DNA from: Clostridia bacterium | GTDB lineage: Bacteria; Bacillota_A; Clostridia; Christensenellales; Borkfalkiaceae | Length of the DNA: 6,505 bases | NCBI GenBank assembly: GCA_017456945.1 | Contig: JAFTIK010000062.1 | Coordinates: 1 to 6,505 of the forward strand | Reading direction: 5' to 3' | Part shown: positions 1 through 6,395 of the stretch, piece by piece | Numbering within the stretch: position 1 is the first letter of the stretch | Layout of the letters: each line of letters starts with the position of its first letter | The notes under the pieces: model-generated | Seen by the model: the letters and a program-made list of their open reading frames with translations, nothing else | What the model was told of the DNA's origin: nothing | Database searches by the model: none | Position numbers and translations under genes: made by a program

Positions 1-1
1 C

Positions 2-1366
2 GTAAAGGGCGACCCCATTTGCGGTGCAATCAAAAACGGCGTTCCCGAAGAAGTAGCCACCGAAGTTTTTGATGAAATGGCAGGCTTTGCAAAGTATGCG
101 TTCAACAAGTCGCACGCCGCGGCTTACGCAGTTTTAGCATATCAAACGGCGTACTTAAAACTCTACTATCCCGTAGAGTTCTTTGCGTCTATCCTTAACA
201 ACCGTTTAGATAAGATTGAAGAAACTTCTAAATACTTAACCTACGTTAAAAGTAAAGGGATAGAAGTTCTTTCGCCAGATATCAACAAATCGGTAGCGTA
301 CTTTAAGTGTGAAAACGGTGGGCTTCGTTTCGGGCTAGTAGGTCTTAAAAACGTTGGGCTAGGTATAATAGACCTTATCGTTGCCGAGCGCAACAAGAAC
401 GGTGACTTTAAGTCTTTTGAAGATTTTATTAACCGTTGTATATCCTTTAAGGTTAAAGAAGCCGACGGTAGAGAAGTTTCCGTCGGTATAAATAAGCGTT
501 TGGTAGAAAGTCTTATTCTTTCGGGCGCTTTCGATTGTTTCGGCATAAATAGGCGCACGCTTATAACCGTTTGTTTCGACTATATGGATAGGGTGGCGGC
601 GGCTAACAAAAAGAAAGACGACGCTCAAATAAGCTTGTTCGGCACTTTCTTTGAAGAAGACGAAGGGTTGGAGATAGAATATCCCGATATGAGCGAGTAT
701 TCGTCTAAAGAAAAACTTTCTTTGGAAAAACAAGTTCTTGGTATTTACTTCTCGGGGCATCCGCTTGAAGACTATAAAGACCAGTTTGCAAAATTTTCCT
801 TCAACACTAGCGTTCTAGACTTTTATGAAGAAGACGAAGAAGGAAACAAGATTTACACCGAAGTTCACGACGGGGACCACGTGGAAATGGGTGGTATAAT
901 CACCGAGTTTAAGCGCCTTGCAACCCGTAGCGGAACAAATATGGCGTTCGTAAAAGTAGAAGACGTTTTCGGTCAGATAGAAGTTATCGTTTTCCCCAAA
1001 ATCTACGATAAATCAAGAGATTTGTTAAAAGAAGAACAAGTGGTTAAGGTTAGTGGAAAACTTCAGATAAAGGACGGCGTTCCGCAGATAATAGCAGACG
1101 GCGTGTTTAAGTTGGAAATCAAAGAAGAAGTTAAGCCCGAACACGACCAAATTTATATGGGTTTAATAATTCCCGACGATAAACAAGATAAACTCGACGA
1201 TATTTTAGATATTTTAACGAGTTATCAAGGTGATATTCCCGTAATAATCGCAATGGGCGGAAAGAAGTATAATTCCAAGTGCGCGATTAGAAAATGTGAA
1301 GGGCTTTTAGGCGAACTAAAGCAGTACGTTTCCGACGACGAAATCATATTTTTTAAAAAAGGTTAA
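2..1366 (+). CDS. dnaE: DNA polymerase III subunit alpha, C-terminal part (5' truncated by window edge)
   Basis: This is the catalytic subunit of the replicative DNA polymerase; only its last 454 residues lie in the window. The reading frame is open from base 2, so the Met codon at base 77 is internal and not a start. Visible residues 26-66 (FAKYAFNKSHAAAYA, then a YPVEFF segment) match the conserved end of the DnaE polymerase core. A helix-hairpin-helix-like segment follows around residues 105-175 (FGLVGLKNVG). QISLF at residues 209-213 (bases 626-640) fits the QxxLF beta-clamp-binding consensus and sits where DnaE carries its internal clamp motif. Residues 292-367 form the OB-fold domain (GGIITEFKR, then FGQIEVIVFP, then VKVSGKL), which contacts single-stranded DNA in this family. 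The remaining ~85 residues are the C-terminal tail. The frame is intact to its TAA stop. The OB fold placed after the clamp motif indicates DnaE rather than PolC. No convincing terminator follows. Confidence 0.97.
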   Translation, partial: VKGDPICGAIKNGVPEEVATEVFDEMAGFAKYAFNKSHAAAYAVLAYQTAYLKLYYPVEFFASILNNRLDKIEETSKYLTYVKSKGIEVLSPDINKSVAYFKCENGGLRFGLVGLKNVGLGIIDLIVAERNKNGDFKSFEDFINRCISFKVKEADGREVSVGINKRLVESLILSGAFDCFGINRRTLITVCFDYMDRVAAANKKKDDAQISLFGTFFEEDEGLEIEYPDMSEYSSKEKLSLEKQVLGIYFSGHPLEDYKDQFAKFSFNTSVLDFYEEDEEGNKIYTEVHDGDHVEMGGIITEFKRLATRSGTNMAFVKVEDVFGQIEVIVFPKIYDKSRDLLKEEQVVKVSGKLQIKDGVPQIIADGVFKLEIKEEVKPEHDQIYMGLIIPDDKQDKLDDILDILTSYQGDIPVIIAMGGKKYNSKCAIRKCEGLLGELKQYVSDDEIIFFKKG

Positions 1367-1392
1367 ACTAGACAAAAAATAATGCAAAAAAT

Positions 1393-1430
1393 ACAAAAAA
1401 ACACGAGAAAACGATTTGCTGTTTTTTTGT
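1393..1430. repeat. Perfect 11-bp AT-rich inverted repeat between dnaE and pfkA
   Basis: ACAAAAAAACA at 1393-1403 is exactly complementary to TGTTTTTTTGT at 1420-1430, with a 16-base loop. It lies 26 bases after the dnaE stop and its right arm overlaps the -35 box of the pfkA promoter. It could be a weak dnaE terminator with the T-tract inside the stem, but it has almost no G:C pairs and a long loop. In AT-rich DNA it may also be chance. Confidence 0.35.
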
Positions 1431-1444
1431 CGGTATGGTAGAAT
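1416..1444 (+). promoter_or_regulatory. Sigma-A promoter with extended -10, driving pfkA-pfp
   Basis: TTGCTG (1416-1421) and TAGAAT (1439-1444) are separated by exactly 17 bases. TG at 1436-1437, one base before the -10 box, gives a TGn extended -10 element. The predicted start of transcription is near 1451, leaving a leader of about 37 bases with the AAGGAG ribosome binding site at 1474-1479. This makes pfkA independent of dnaE transcription. Confidence 0.75.
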
Positions 1445-1487
1445 AAATTAGATAAATAATTTTCAATTATTCCAAGGAGAAAACCGT

Positions 1488-2450
1488 ATGAACAGAATTG
1501 CTGTTTTAACGAGTGGTGGCGACGCACCGGGTATGAACGCTTGTATAAGAGCGGTTGTGCGTACGGCGCTAAATAACAAGATAGATATCTACGGTGTAGA
1601 AAGGGGTTACGCAGGGCTTGTAAAAGGCGAAATTAAACGTCTTGAACATCGTTCTGTTTCCGACATAATCCATAAAGGCGGTACTTTTCTTAACACGGCT
1701 AGATGTGACGATTTTAAGGATATAGAAGTCCAAAGAGAAGCAGTAGAAGCCCTTTCTGCTTACGGTATCGACGGGCTAGTGGTAATCGGTGGTGACGGTA
1801 CTTTCCGTGGGGCTAAAGATTTAAGCGATAACTTTGGCATCAAAGTTATGGGTATCCCAGGCACTATAGATAACGACCTTGCATATACCGATTACACGGT
1901 TGGTTTCGATACGGCGGTAAACACCGTGCTTTGGGCGATAAACAATCTTCGCGATACTATGCACTCTCACGATAGAGTAGGGCTTTTAGAAGTTATGGGC
2001 AGAAACTGTGGAGATATAGCCTTGTACGCAGGTGTTGCTGGTGGCGCGGAATACGTTCTCGTTCCCGAAATACCTTACGATTTAGATAAGATAGCGTCGT
2101 CAATTAAAAAGAGTTATCTTCGTGGCAAAACTTCAAATATGATAATTCTTGCAGAAGGCGCAGGTGATAGAGAAGAAATAGTAAAACATATCCAAAGCAA
2201 GAGCGGAATAGGGGTTAAGGTAACCAACTTTGGATATATCCAACGCGGTGGTTCGCCCAACATGGCAGACCGTGTTTTAGCCGCAAGATTTGGCTATAAG
2301 GCAGTTGAACTCTTAAAGCAAGGGGCTGATAGTTGCGCTATCGGTATAAGAGATAATAAAGTAATAACCGTTCCCTTCTCTGAAGTGGGTAAAGCCGAAA
2401 AGAAATTCGATAAGCGTCTTTACGATATAGCGCAAGTTCTAAGTATCTAA
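1488..2450 (+). CDS. pfkA: ATP-dependent 6-phosphofructokinase
   Basis: This cytosolic enzyme phosphorylates fructose 6-phosphate to fructose 1,6-bisphosphate with ATP, the committed step of glycolysis. The protein is 320 residues, the typical length of a bacterial PfkA subunit (a homotetramer in this family). Visible motifs are the nucleotide loop TSGGDAPGMN (residues 8-17), GGDGT (101-105), the catalytic PGTIDND (124-130, with Asp128 as the expected base), MGR (170-172) and QRGGSP (252-257). Gly104 and Gly125 occupy the two positions that mark ATP rather than pyrophosphate use. Arg21, Arg25 and Arg155 match allosteric-site arginines of the E. coli enzyme, so ADP/PEP-type regulation is plausible. 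Compared with E. coli, two sugar-phosphate contacts appear changed (Lys244 for Arg243, Tyr250 for His249). ATG at 1488 follows AAGGAG by eight bases. It is the first gene of a unit with the PPi-type enzyme 42 bases downstream. Confidence 0.97.
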   Translation: MNRIAVLTSGGDAPGMNACIRAVVRTALNNKIDIYGVERGYAGLVKGEIKRLEHRSVSDIIHKGGTFLNTARCDDFKDIEVQREAVEALSAYGIDGLVVIGGDGTFRGAKDLSDNFGIKVMGIPGTIDNDLAYTDYTVGFDTAVNTVLWAINNLRDTMHSHDRVGLLEVMGRNCGDIALYAGVAGGAEYVLVPEIPYDLDKIASSIKKSYLRGKTSNMIILAEGAGDREEIVKHIQSKSGIGVKVTNFGYIQRGGSPNMADRVLAARFGYKAVELLKQGADSCAIGIRDNKVITVPFSEVGKAEKKFDKRLYDIAQVLSI

Positions 2451-2492
2451 TTAGTTATAAAAAATAGTTTTACATAAAAAGGAGAAATTAAA

Positions 2493-3743
2493 ATGAAAGG
2501 GTTAAAAGGTGCATTGATATTCGCACAGTCCGGCGGTCCTACGTCGGTTATTAACGCAAGCGCAGCAGGCGTATTTATCGAAGGTTTGAATTCTGATATG
2601 ATTACCAACGTTTACGGCGCGGCGCACGGTATTAGGGGTATACTTAACGAAGAAATGTACGACATTTCTAAAGAAGATATGGAAGAACTTCTTCTTTTGA
2701 AGAATACGCCTTCTTCTGCTTTGGGCTCTGTAAGATATAAACTCAAAGACGCAGACGTTGACGATACCGATTACAAGAGATTACTTGAAGTTTTCAAGAA
2801 ATACGACGTTCGTTACTTCTTCTATAACGGTGGTAACGATAGTATGGATACGTGTAACAAAATCAGCAAATACATGGCTAAATCGGGTTATGAAATGAAC
2901 GTTATCGGTGTTCCTAAAACTATCGATAACGACCTATTTGGTACCGACCATTGCCCAGGCTTTGCATCTGCTGCAAAATATATTGCAACTTCTATTATGG
3001 AAATCAACCTTGATGCAAAGGTTTACGATACGCCTATGGTATGCGTAATCGAAGTTATGGGTAGAAACGCAGGTTGGCTTACTGCAGCCGCTCAACTCGC
3101 TAACGCTAAAGGCTTGGGCGCAGACCTAATTTATCTTCCCGAAGTTGTTTTTGACGTGGATAAGTTCGTTAAAGACGTTAAGAACGTTATGGCTAAAAAC
3201 AACAATAAATGTATCGCAGTAGTTTCTGAAGGTATTAAGAATAAAGACGGCGTTCTCGTATGTGAAGCGCTCGGTCAAGCAGGGGCTAGAGATAGTTTTG
3301 GTCACGCTCAATTAGGTGGCGTAGCCGCAACTCTTTCTAACGTTATCAAGGCGGAAACCGGCTCTAAGGTAAGGGCAGTTGAACTTTCTTTAATGCAAAG
3401 ATGCGCAGCCCATTGCGCAAGCGCAACCGACGTTGAAGAAACTTTTGAAGCAGGTAAACAAGCAGTTCGCGCAGCAGTAAATGGCGAAACTGACAAAATG
3501 GTTTGCTACGCTAGAAAAGAAGGGGATAAATACCAATGCGAATATAAACTTCTTCCTTTGGAACTTGCAGCAAACACCGAAAAGACCGTTCCTATGGAAT
3601 GGATTATCAACGACGGTACGGGTATTTCAGATGAATTCGTTAAATACGCACTTCCGCTTATCCAAGGCGAAGTAAATATGAAGAAAGAAGATGGTCTTCC
3701 CAGATTTGCTCGTCTTAAAAAAGTTCTCGTTGAAAAGAAGTAA
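2493..3743 (+). CDS. pfp: Pyrophosphate-dependent phosphofructokinase (diphosphate--fructose-6-phosphate 1-phosphotransferase)
   Basis: This cytosolic enzyme is predicted to convert fructose 6-phosphate and PPi to fructose 1,6-bisphosphate and phosphate, a near-equilibrium step usable in glycolysis and gluconeogenesis. The 416-residue protein is about 100 residues longer than PfkA, typical of the longer PPi-type group. Motifs: QSGGPTSVINAS (residues 12-23), NGGNDSMDT (112-120), PKTIDND (141-147, Asp145 as catalytic base), MGRNAGW (189-195), SEG (245-247) and MQR (301-303). Asp116 replaces the Gly of ATP enzymes (E. coli Gly104) and Lys142 replaces the second Gly (E. coli Gly124); this Asp/Lys pair blocks ATP and favours PPi. 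The motif reads GGND rather than the GGDD of several characterised PPi enzymes, so donor choice is inferred, not proven. AAGGAG at 2479-2484 precedes the ATG by eight bases. No terminator or clear promoter separates it from pfkA, so the two are probably co-transcribed. Confidence 0.92.
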   Translation: MKGLKGALIFAQSGGPTSVINASAAGVFIEGLNSDMITNVYGAAHGIRGILNEEMYDISKEDMEELLLLKNTPSSALGSVRYKLKDADVDDTDYKRLLEVFKKYDVRYFFYNGGNDSMDTCNKISKYMAKSGYEMNVIGVPKTIDNDLFGTDHCPGFASAAKYIATSIMEINLDAKVYDTPMVCVIEVMGRNAGWLTAAAQLANAKGLGADLIYLPEVVFDVDKFVKDVKNVMAKNNNKCIAVVSEGIKNKDGVLVCEALGQAGARDSFGHAQLGGVAATLSNVIKAETGSKVRAVELSLMQRCAAHCASATDVEETFEAGKQAVRAAVNGETDKMVCYARKEGDKYQCEYKLLPLELAANTEKTVPMEWIINDGTGISDEFVKYALPLIQGEVNMKKEDGLPRFARLKKVLVEKK

Positions 3744-3766
3744 TTTTATTTAAAAACACGACTTTT

Positions 3767-3799
3767 AAAAAAGCACTGATGTAAAATCGGTGCTTTTTT
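3767..3799 (+). terminator. Intrinsic terminator of the pfkA-pfp operon
   Basis: A 13-bp stem pairs AAAAAAGCACTGA (3767-3779) with TCGGTGCTTTTTT (3787-3799), with one T:G wobble and a 7-base loop. The right arm ends in six T residues. It begins 23 bases after the pfp stop codon. The A-run on the left arm also allows some termination in the other direction. Confidence 0.9.
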
Positions 3800-3830
3800 A
3801 GGTAAAAAATAAAATAAAATTAAATTGATG

Positions 3831-3859
3831 TTGTTTTTATTGCAATATTATGTTATTAT
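3831..3859 (+). promoter_or_regulatory. Candidate promoter of the lipoprotein gene
   Basis: TTGTTT (3831-3836) and TATTAT (3854-3859) are 17 bases apart, and TG at 3851-3852 gives an extended -10 element. Transcription would begin near 3866, about 27 bases before the ATG. The region is very AT-rich, so other -10-like hexamers exist (for example TATTAT at 3846-3851 with TTGATG at 3825-3830, but only 15 bases apart). A promoter somewhere here is expected because the upstream operon is closed by a terminator. Confidence 0.55.
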
Positions 3860-3882
3860 ATTTTAGATAAAATATAACGAGT

Positions 3883-3887
3883 GAGGA
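3883..3887 (+). promoter_or_regulatory. Ribosome binding site that fixes the lipoprotein start at 3893
   Basis: GAGGA lies six to seven bases before the ATG at 3893. The in-frame GTG at 3881 overlaps this site and has no Shine-Dalgarno sequence of its own, so the ATG is the better start. Confidence 0.75.
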
Positions 3888-3892
3888 AAATA

Positions 3893-5815
3893 ATGAAAAA
3901 CAAAATCTTAAAAATACTTTTAGTTTCATTGTTTGCATTTCTTGTATTGTTCTCGCTTTCCGCATGTTCAAACGGGGATAAAGGTGGCTCGGGTGATAAA
4001 TACACGGTAACCTATAATCTTGACGGTGGTAGTGGTGCGTTTGGTGAACAAAAGGCAGAATATGGTAAAAAGTTTAAACTTCCGTCAGGCGAGCCTGTAA
4101 AAGATGGTTACGTTTTCGATGGTTGGTATTACAACAACTTGAAGGCGACCGATACCATTTGGCGCTATAAAACCAACGTAGAATTTAAGGCTAAATGGAA
4201 CGCTATATTCAAAATTTCCGATAGTGGAGAAATAGAAGGTAACGACGGGGTTTTTGAACAACTTGAAACCATAACTATTCCTAGTAGTTTTGAAGGTAAA
4301 ACTGTTACTGGTATAGGCAAGTTTTCTTCTGAAACACTCAAATACGTATATTTTGCTGAAAATTGCGCGCCTACTTATATCGGGTTTGCAGCTTTTTCGG
4401 GTTGTTCTTCTTTAAATAAATTTATCGTTCCAAAAACTGTTAATATTATCTTGGATAATGCTTTCTATGATTGTGTTTCTCTTGAAAATTTAGAGTTTGA
4501 AGAAGGTTCTGTTCTAGAAAATTTGGGTGACGCCGTTTTCGTTTCTTGTAAAAAAATAGAAACGATAGTTCTTCCTAAAAAATTAAACGCTATTCCTTCG
4601 GGCTCTTTTGCAAATTGTCAAAGTTTAAAGACCATCATATTTGAAGAAGGGGCAAACATATCTCAAATAGGCTCTTTGGCTTTCCAAGGCTGTACCGCTC
4701 TTCGTATCGCTGAAATTCCCGCGTCTGTTACGAGTATGCAAGAAGAAGTTTTTAAGGATTGTGACGAACAACTTGCAATATACACCACGGTTTCAACTCG
4801 TCCAAGTGGTTGGCACTCTAACTTTAATAGTGGGTTAAGCGTATATTTCGGTTGTGAAGTACAAAACAAAACTTTATCAGAAAGGAAAGTTTACGCAACG
4901 GGCGAAATCCTTCAGTTTAATCTTGCAGACTACGATTTGCAAGGAAGTAGCGTTAAGTTCGTTTTATACGGCGATAATTGCCCTGAATATACTGAGTTGA
5001 ATTCTATCGTAAGAATACCATGCGCAAAGATGCAAAAGGGCGAACACGATTTAACCCTTCTCGTCGTTAACAACGGCAAAAACTTACTTCTTACCGTTTC
5101 GGGCTATAAAGCCGTAGATATGAAATTAGGTAGTATGAACGACCTTGAAACTTTTATTGAAAAAATTCAAGAGTCGGGCGAAGGTTCGTTAATTGAATAC
5201 TACGCAGTTTTAACTAACGATATAGACTGCAATAACGGTATGAATTTCGCCACGAGAAACGGCACTTATTACGGATATTTTGCAGGCGAACTAGACGGGC
5301 AGGGTTACAGTATTAAAAACTTTACTTCGGGCAAAAACGGTATGTTCTGGGCTATATGGGGCGCTACCATAAAGAATATCGGTTTCGTTAACGTTAAAAC
5401 TATGGAAAGTGACGACCATAGGGCAATTCTTTACTGGAAAACCAACGGTCGAAACGTCTTTGAAAACGTATATTTAGACGGCTACGTTACCGCTTGTAAA
5501 AAAGACGGTGGGGTTGCATGTGGTTTCGGTAACTCCGCAGGCACTTTAACCCTTAATAACGTAATGATTGATATTGAATTTAATGAAGATAACAAGTATT
5601 ACGCCGTTGCAAGGGGTGGGCAGTTTGCAGGCGAACACGTTTACGCTGTATCTCAAACGGCTAAAGGAATTTCCGCAGGCGTTAGCGGACCTACCTACAA
5701 ACTTTGCAGAACTGAAACGGAATTAGCAAGCGTTATCAGTTCGGAAAGTCTTGCTACTTTTAGTAGCGAGTTTTGGGATACTTCTTCTGGTATTCCCAAG
5801 TGGAAACACGCTTAA
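3893..5815 (+). CDS. Surface lipoprotein with InlB-type repeat, BspA-like leucine-rich repeats and C-terminal beta-rich domain
   Basis: This is a predicted 640-residue exported lipoprotein of unknown ligand. Residues 1-25 form a lipoprotein signal: Lys-rich start, hydrophobic core (ILLVSLFAFLVLF) and lipobox LSAC with Cys25 as the lipid-modified residue. A Ser/Gly linker (26-36) leads to one InlB B-repeat (Flg_new type) domain at about 37-102 (YNLDGGSG, then GYVFDGWYY, then FKAKW). Residues ~130-293 are BspA-like LRR_5 repeats with AFxxC signatures; the cysteines are at 171, 194, 219, 242, 267 and 290. Residues ~300-407 are a probable beta-sandwich that I cannot name. Residues ~408-640 resemble GLUG/right-handed beta-helix regions (ELDGQGYSIKNF, IKNIGFVN) and end in FWDTSSGIPKWK. 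Such proteins are usually attached to the outer face of the membrane and thought to bind proteins or glycans; that role is inferred. There is no LPXTG or C-terminal anchor. The gene stands alone between two terminators. Confidence 0.88.
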   Translation: MKNKILKILLVSLFAFLVLFSLSACSNGDKGGSGDKYTVTYNLDGGSGAFGEQKAEYGKKFKLPSGEPVKDGYVFDGWYYNNLKATDTIWRYKTNVEFKAKWNAIFKISDSGEIEGNDGVFEQLETITIPSSFEGKTVTGIGKFSSETLKYVYFAENCAPTYIGFAAFSGCSSLNKFIVPKTVNIILDNAFYDCVSLENLEFEEGSVLENLGDAVFVSCKKIETIVLPKKLNAIPSGSFANCQSLKTIIFEEGANISQIGSLAFQGCTALRIAEIPASVTSMQEEVFKDCDEQLAIYTTVSTRPSGWHSNFNSGLSVYFGCEVQNKTLSERKVYATGEILQFNLADYDLQGSSVKFVLYGDNCPEYTELNSIVRIPCAKMQKGEHDLTLLVVNNGKNLLLTVSGYKAVDMKLGSMNDLETFIEKIQESGEGSLIEYYAVLTNDIDCNNGMNFATRNGTYYGYFAGELDGQGYSIKNFTSGKNGMFWAIWGATIKNIGFVNVKTMESDDHRAILYWKTNGRNVFENVYLDGYVTACKKDGGVACGFGNSAGTLTLNNVMIDIEFNEDNKYYAVARGGQFAGEHVYAVSQTAKGISAGVSGPTYKLCRTETELASVISSESLATFSSEFWDTSSGIPKWKHA

Positions 5816-5822
5816 ATAAAAG

Positions 5823-5849
5823 AAAAACGACGGACAAACCGTCGTTTTT
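5823..5849. terminator. Bidirectional intrinsic terminator between convergent genes
   Basis: An 11-bp perfect stem pairs AAAAACGACGG (5823-5833) with CCGTCGTTTTT (5839-5849) around the loop ACAAA. It ends in five T residues on the plus strand and, because the left arm starts with five A residues, five T residues on the minus strand. It lies between two stop codons only 38 bases apart, so it can end both the lipoprotein transcript and the minus-strand transcript. Confidence 0.9.
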
Positions 5850-5853
5850 AATC

Positions 5854-6291
5854 TTAAAGAAACTCTTTTAAGTTTTCGTTATATTTTTCTTCAAGCGCCA
5901 AAAGTTTGCTAACGAAATCTTTAATTTCGGGTTCAAGGTTAGAACTTTCGTTCTGCATTGCAGTAAGTTCGTTTATGCCAACCGTCGTTCCCTTAATCAT
6001 CATTTCGGCAATGTTGTTTTTACTGTCGTCAAACAGCGTTTTAATTTTGATGCTAGACCACATCATAGCCTTTTGAAAGGGGTTAATCTTACTAATTTCA
6101 ATAGAGTTTTCAGTCATAAATTTAGTAATTTCACCCAAAAATTTTTGGTAGCCTTCGTTTTGCGAAAGAATTTCCTTCTTTAGTTCTTCGTTTTTAACGG
6201 AAGATATTATATCGGAAATACTATCAATTGCTAAACGCGCGTTTTTATATGTGGCTTCAAGCGCTTTAAGATTATAATCGTCAAAGTTCAT
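5854..6291 (-). CDS. Small all-helical protein of unknown function, possibly ferritin-like four-helix bundle
   Basis: This encodes a 145-residue soluble protein with no signal peptide or membrane segment. I cannot assign a function. The sequence is rich in Glu, Lys, Ile and Leu. It reads as four amphipathic helices, at about residues 5-31, 34-62, 71-114 and 118-144, with a short INPFQ turn before the third. The pattern, and the stretch IAEMMIKGTTVGI (94-106), recall a widespread family of small Firmicutes four-helix proteins usually left as hypothetical or placed near ferritin-like DUF2383 proteins; that match is from memory. The usual ferritin metal motif ExxH is absent, and the protein has no His, so iron storage is unlikely. 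The ATG at 6291 is supported by AAGGAG at 6305-6300, eight bases upstream. It converges with the lipoprotein gene and diverges from rplU. Confidence 0.8.
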   Translation of the reverse strand: MNFDDYNLKALEATYKNARLAIDSISDIISSVKNEELKKEILSQNEGYQKFLGEITKFMTENSIEISKINPFQKAMMWSSIKIKTLFDDSKNNIAEMMIKGTTVGINELTAMQNESSNLEPEIKDFVSKLLALEEKYNENLKEFL

Positions 6292-6348
6292 AAATAATTC
6301 TCCTTAAATAAAATATTTAAAAATAGTTTGTGAAAGGTTGAATAAATT

Positions 6349-6378
6349 ATGCTAAAACGTTTGACATTTTATCGTCAA
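6349..6378 (-). promoter_or_regulatory. Candidate promoter of the minus-strand helical protein gene
   Basis: Read on the minus strand, TTGACG (6378-6373) and TAGCAT (6354-6349) are 18 bases apart. The start of transcription would be near 6342, giving a leader of about 50 bases. The -10 box is a 4/6 match, and CATAAT a few bases further on is an alternative -10 with a less favourable spacing. The site overlaps the rplU promoter. Confidence 0.5.
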
Positions 6379-6389
6379 TATTGTAAAAT
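6361..6389 (+). promoter_or_regulatory. Strong sigma-A promoter of rplU
   Basis: A consensus -35 box TTGACA (6361-6366) and a -10 box TAAAAT (6384-6389, 5/6 match) are separated by exactly 17 bases. Transcription should start near 6396, at the beginning of the leader RNA. Strength this close to consensus fits a ribosomal protein operon. Confidence 0.88.
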
Positions 6390-6395
6390 AACACG

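Noticed and set aside
241..558. Minus-strand open frame inside dnaE
   Set aside because: It lies wholly within the strongly conserved dnaE frame, has no ribosome binding site or recognisable protein family, and is explained as an antisense shadow.
359..760. Second minus-strand open frame inside dnaE
   Set aside because: It is antisense to dnaE and overlaps another such frame; its composition is that of a complement of coding DNA and no start signal is visible.
2451..2492. Possible terminator or promoter between pfkA and pfp
   Set aside because: Only short AT-rich palindromes such as CTAATTAG are present, with no GC-containing stem plus T-tract and no well-spaced -35/-10 pair.
3126..3496. 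Two short minus-strand open frames inside pfp
   Set aside because: Both are antisense to conserved pfp sequence and show no start signals or family motifs.
3481..3675. Plus-strand 64-codon frame overlapping pfp in another frame
   Set aside because: It is embedded in the pfp C-terminal region, which continues in its own frame with sensible protein sequence.
3881..3892. GTG at 3881 as the lipoprotein start, adding four residues
   Set aside because: The GTG overlaps the Shine-Dalgarno-like GAGGA that serves the ATG at 3893, and has no ribosome binding site of its own.
4663..4869. Minus-strand open frame inside the lipoprotein gene
   Set aside because: It is antisense to the leucine-rich repeat region and shows no start signal or known motif.
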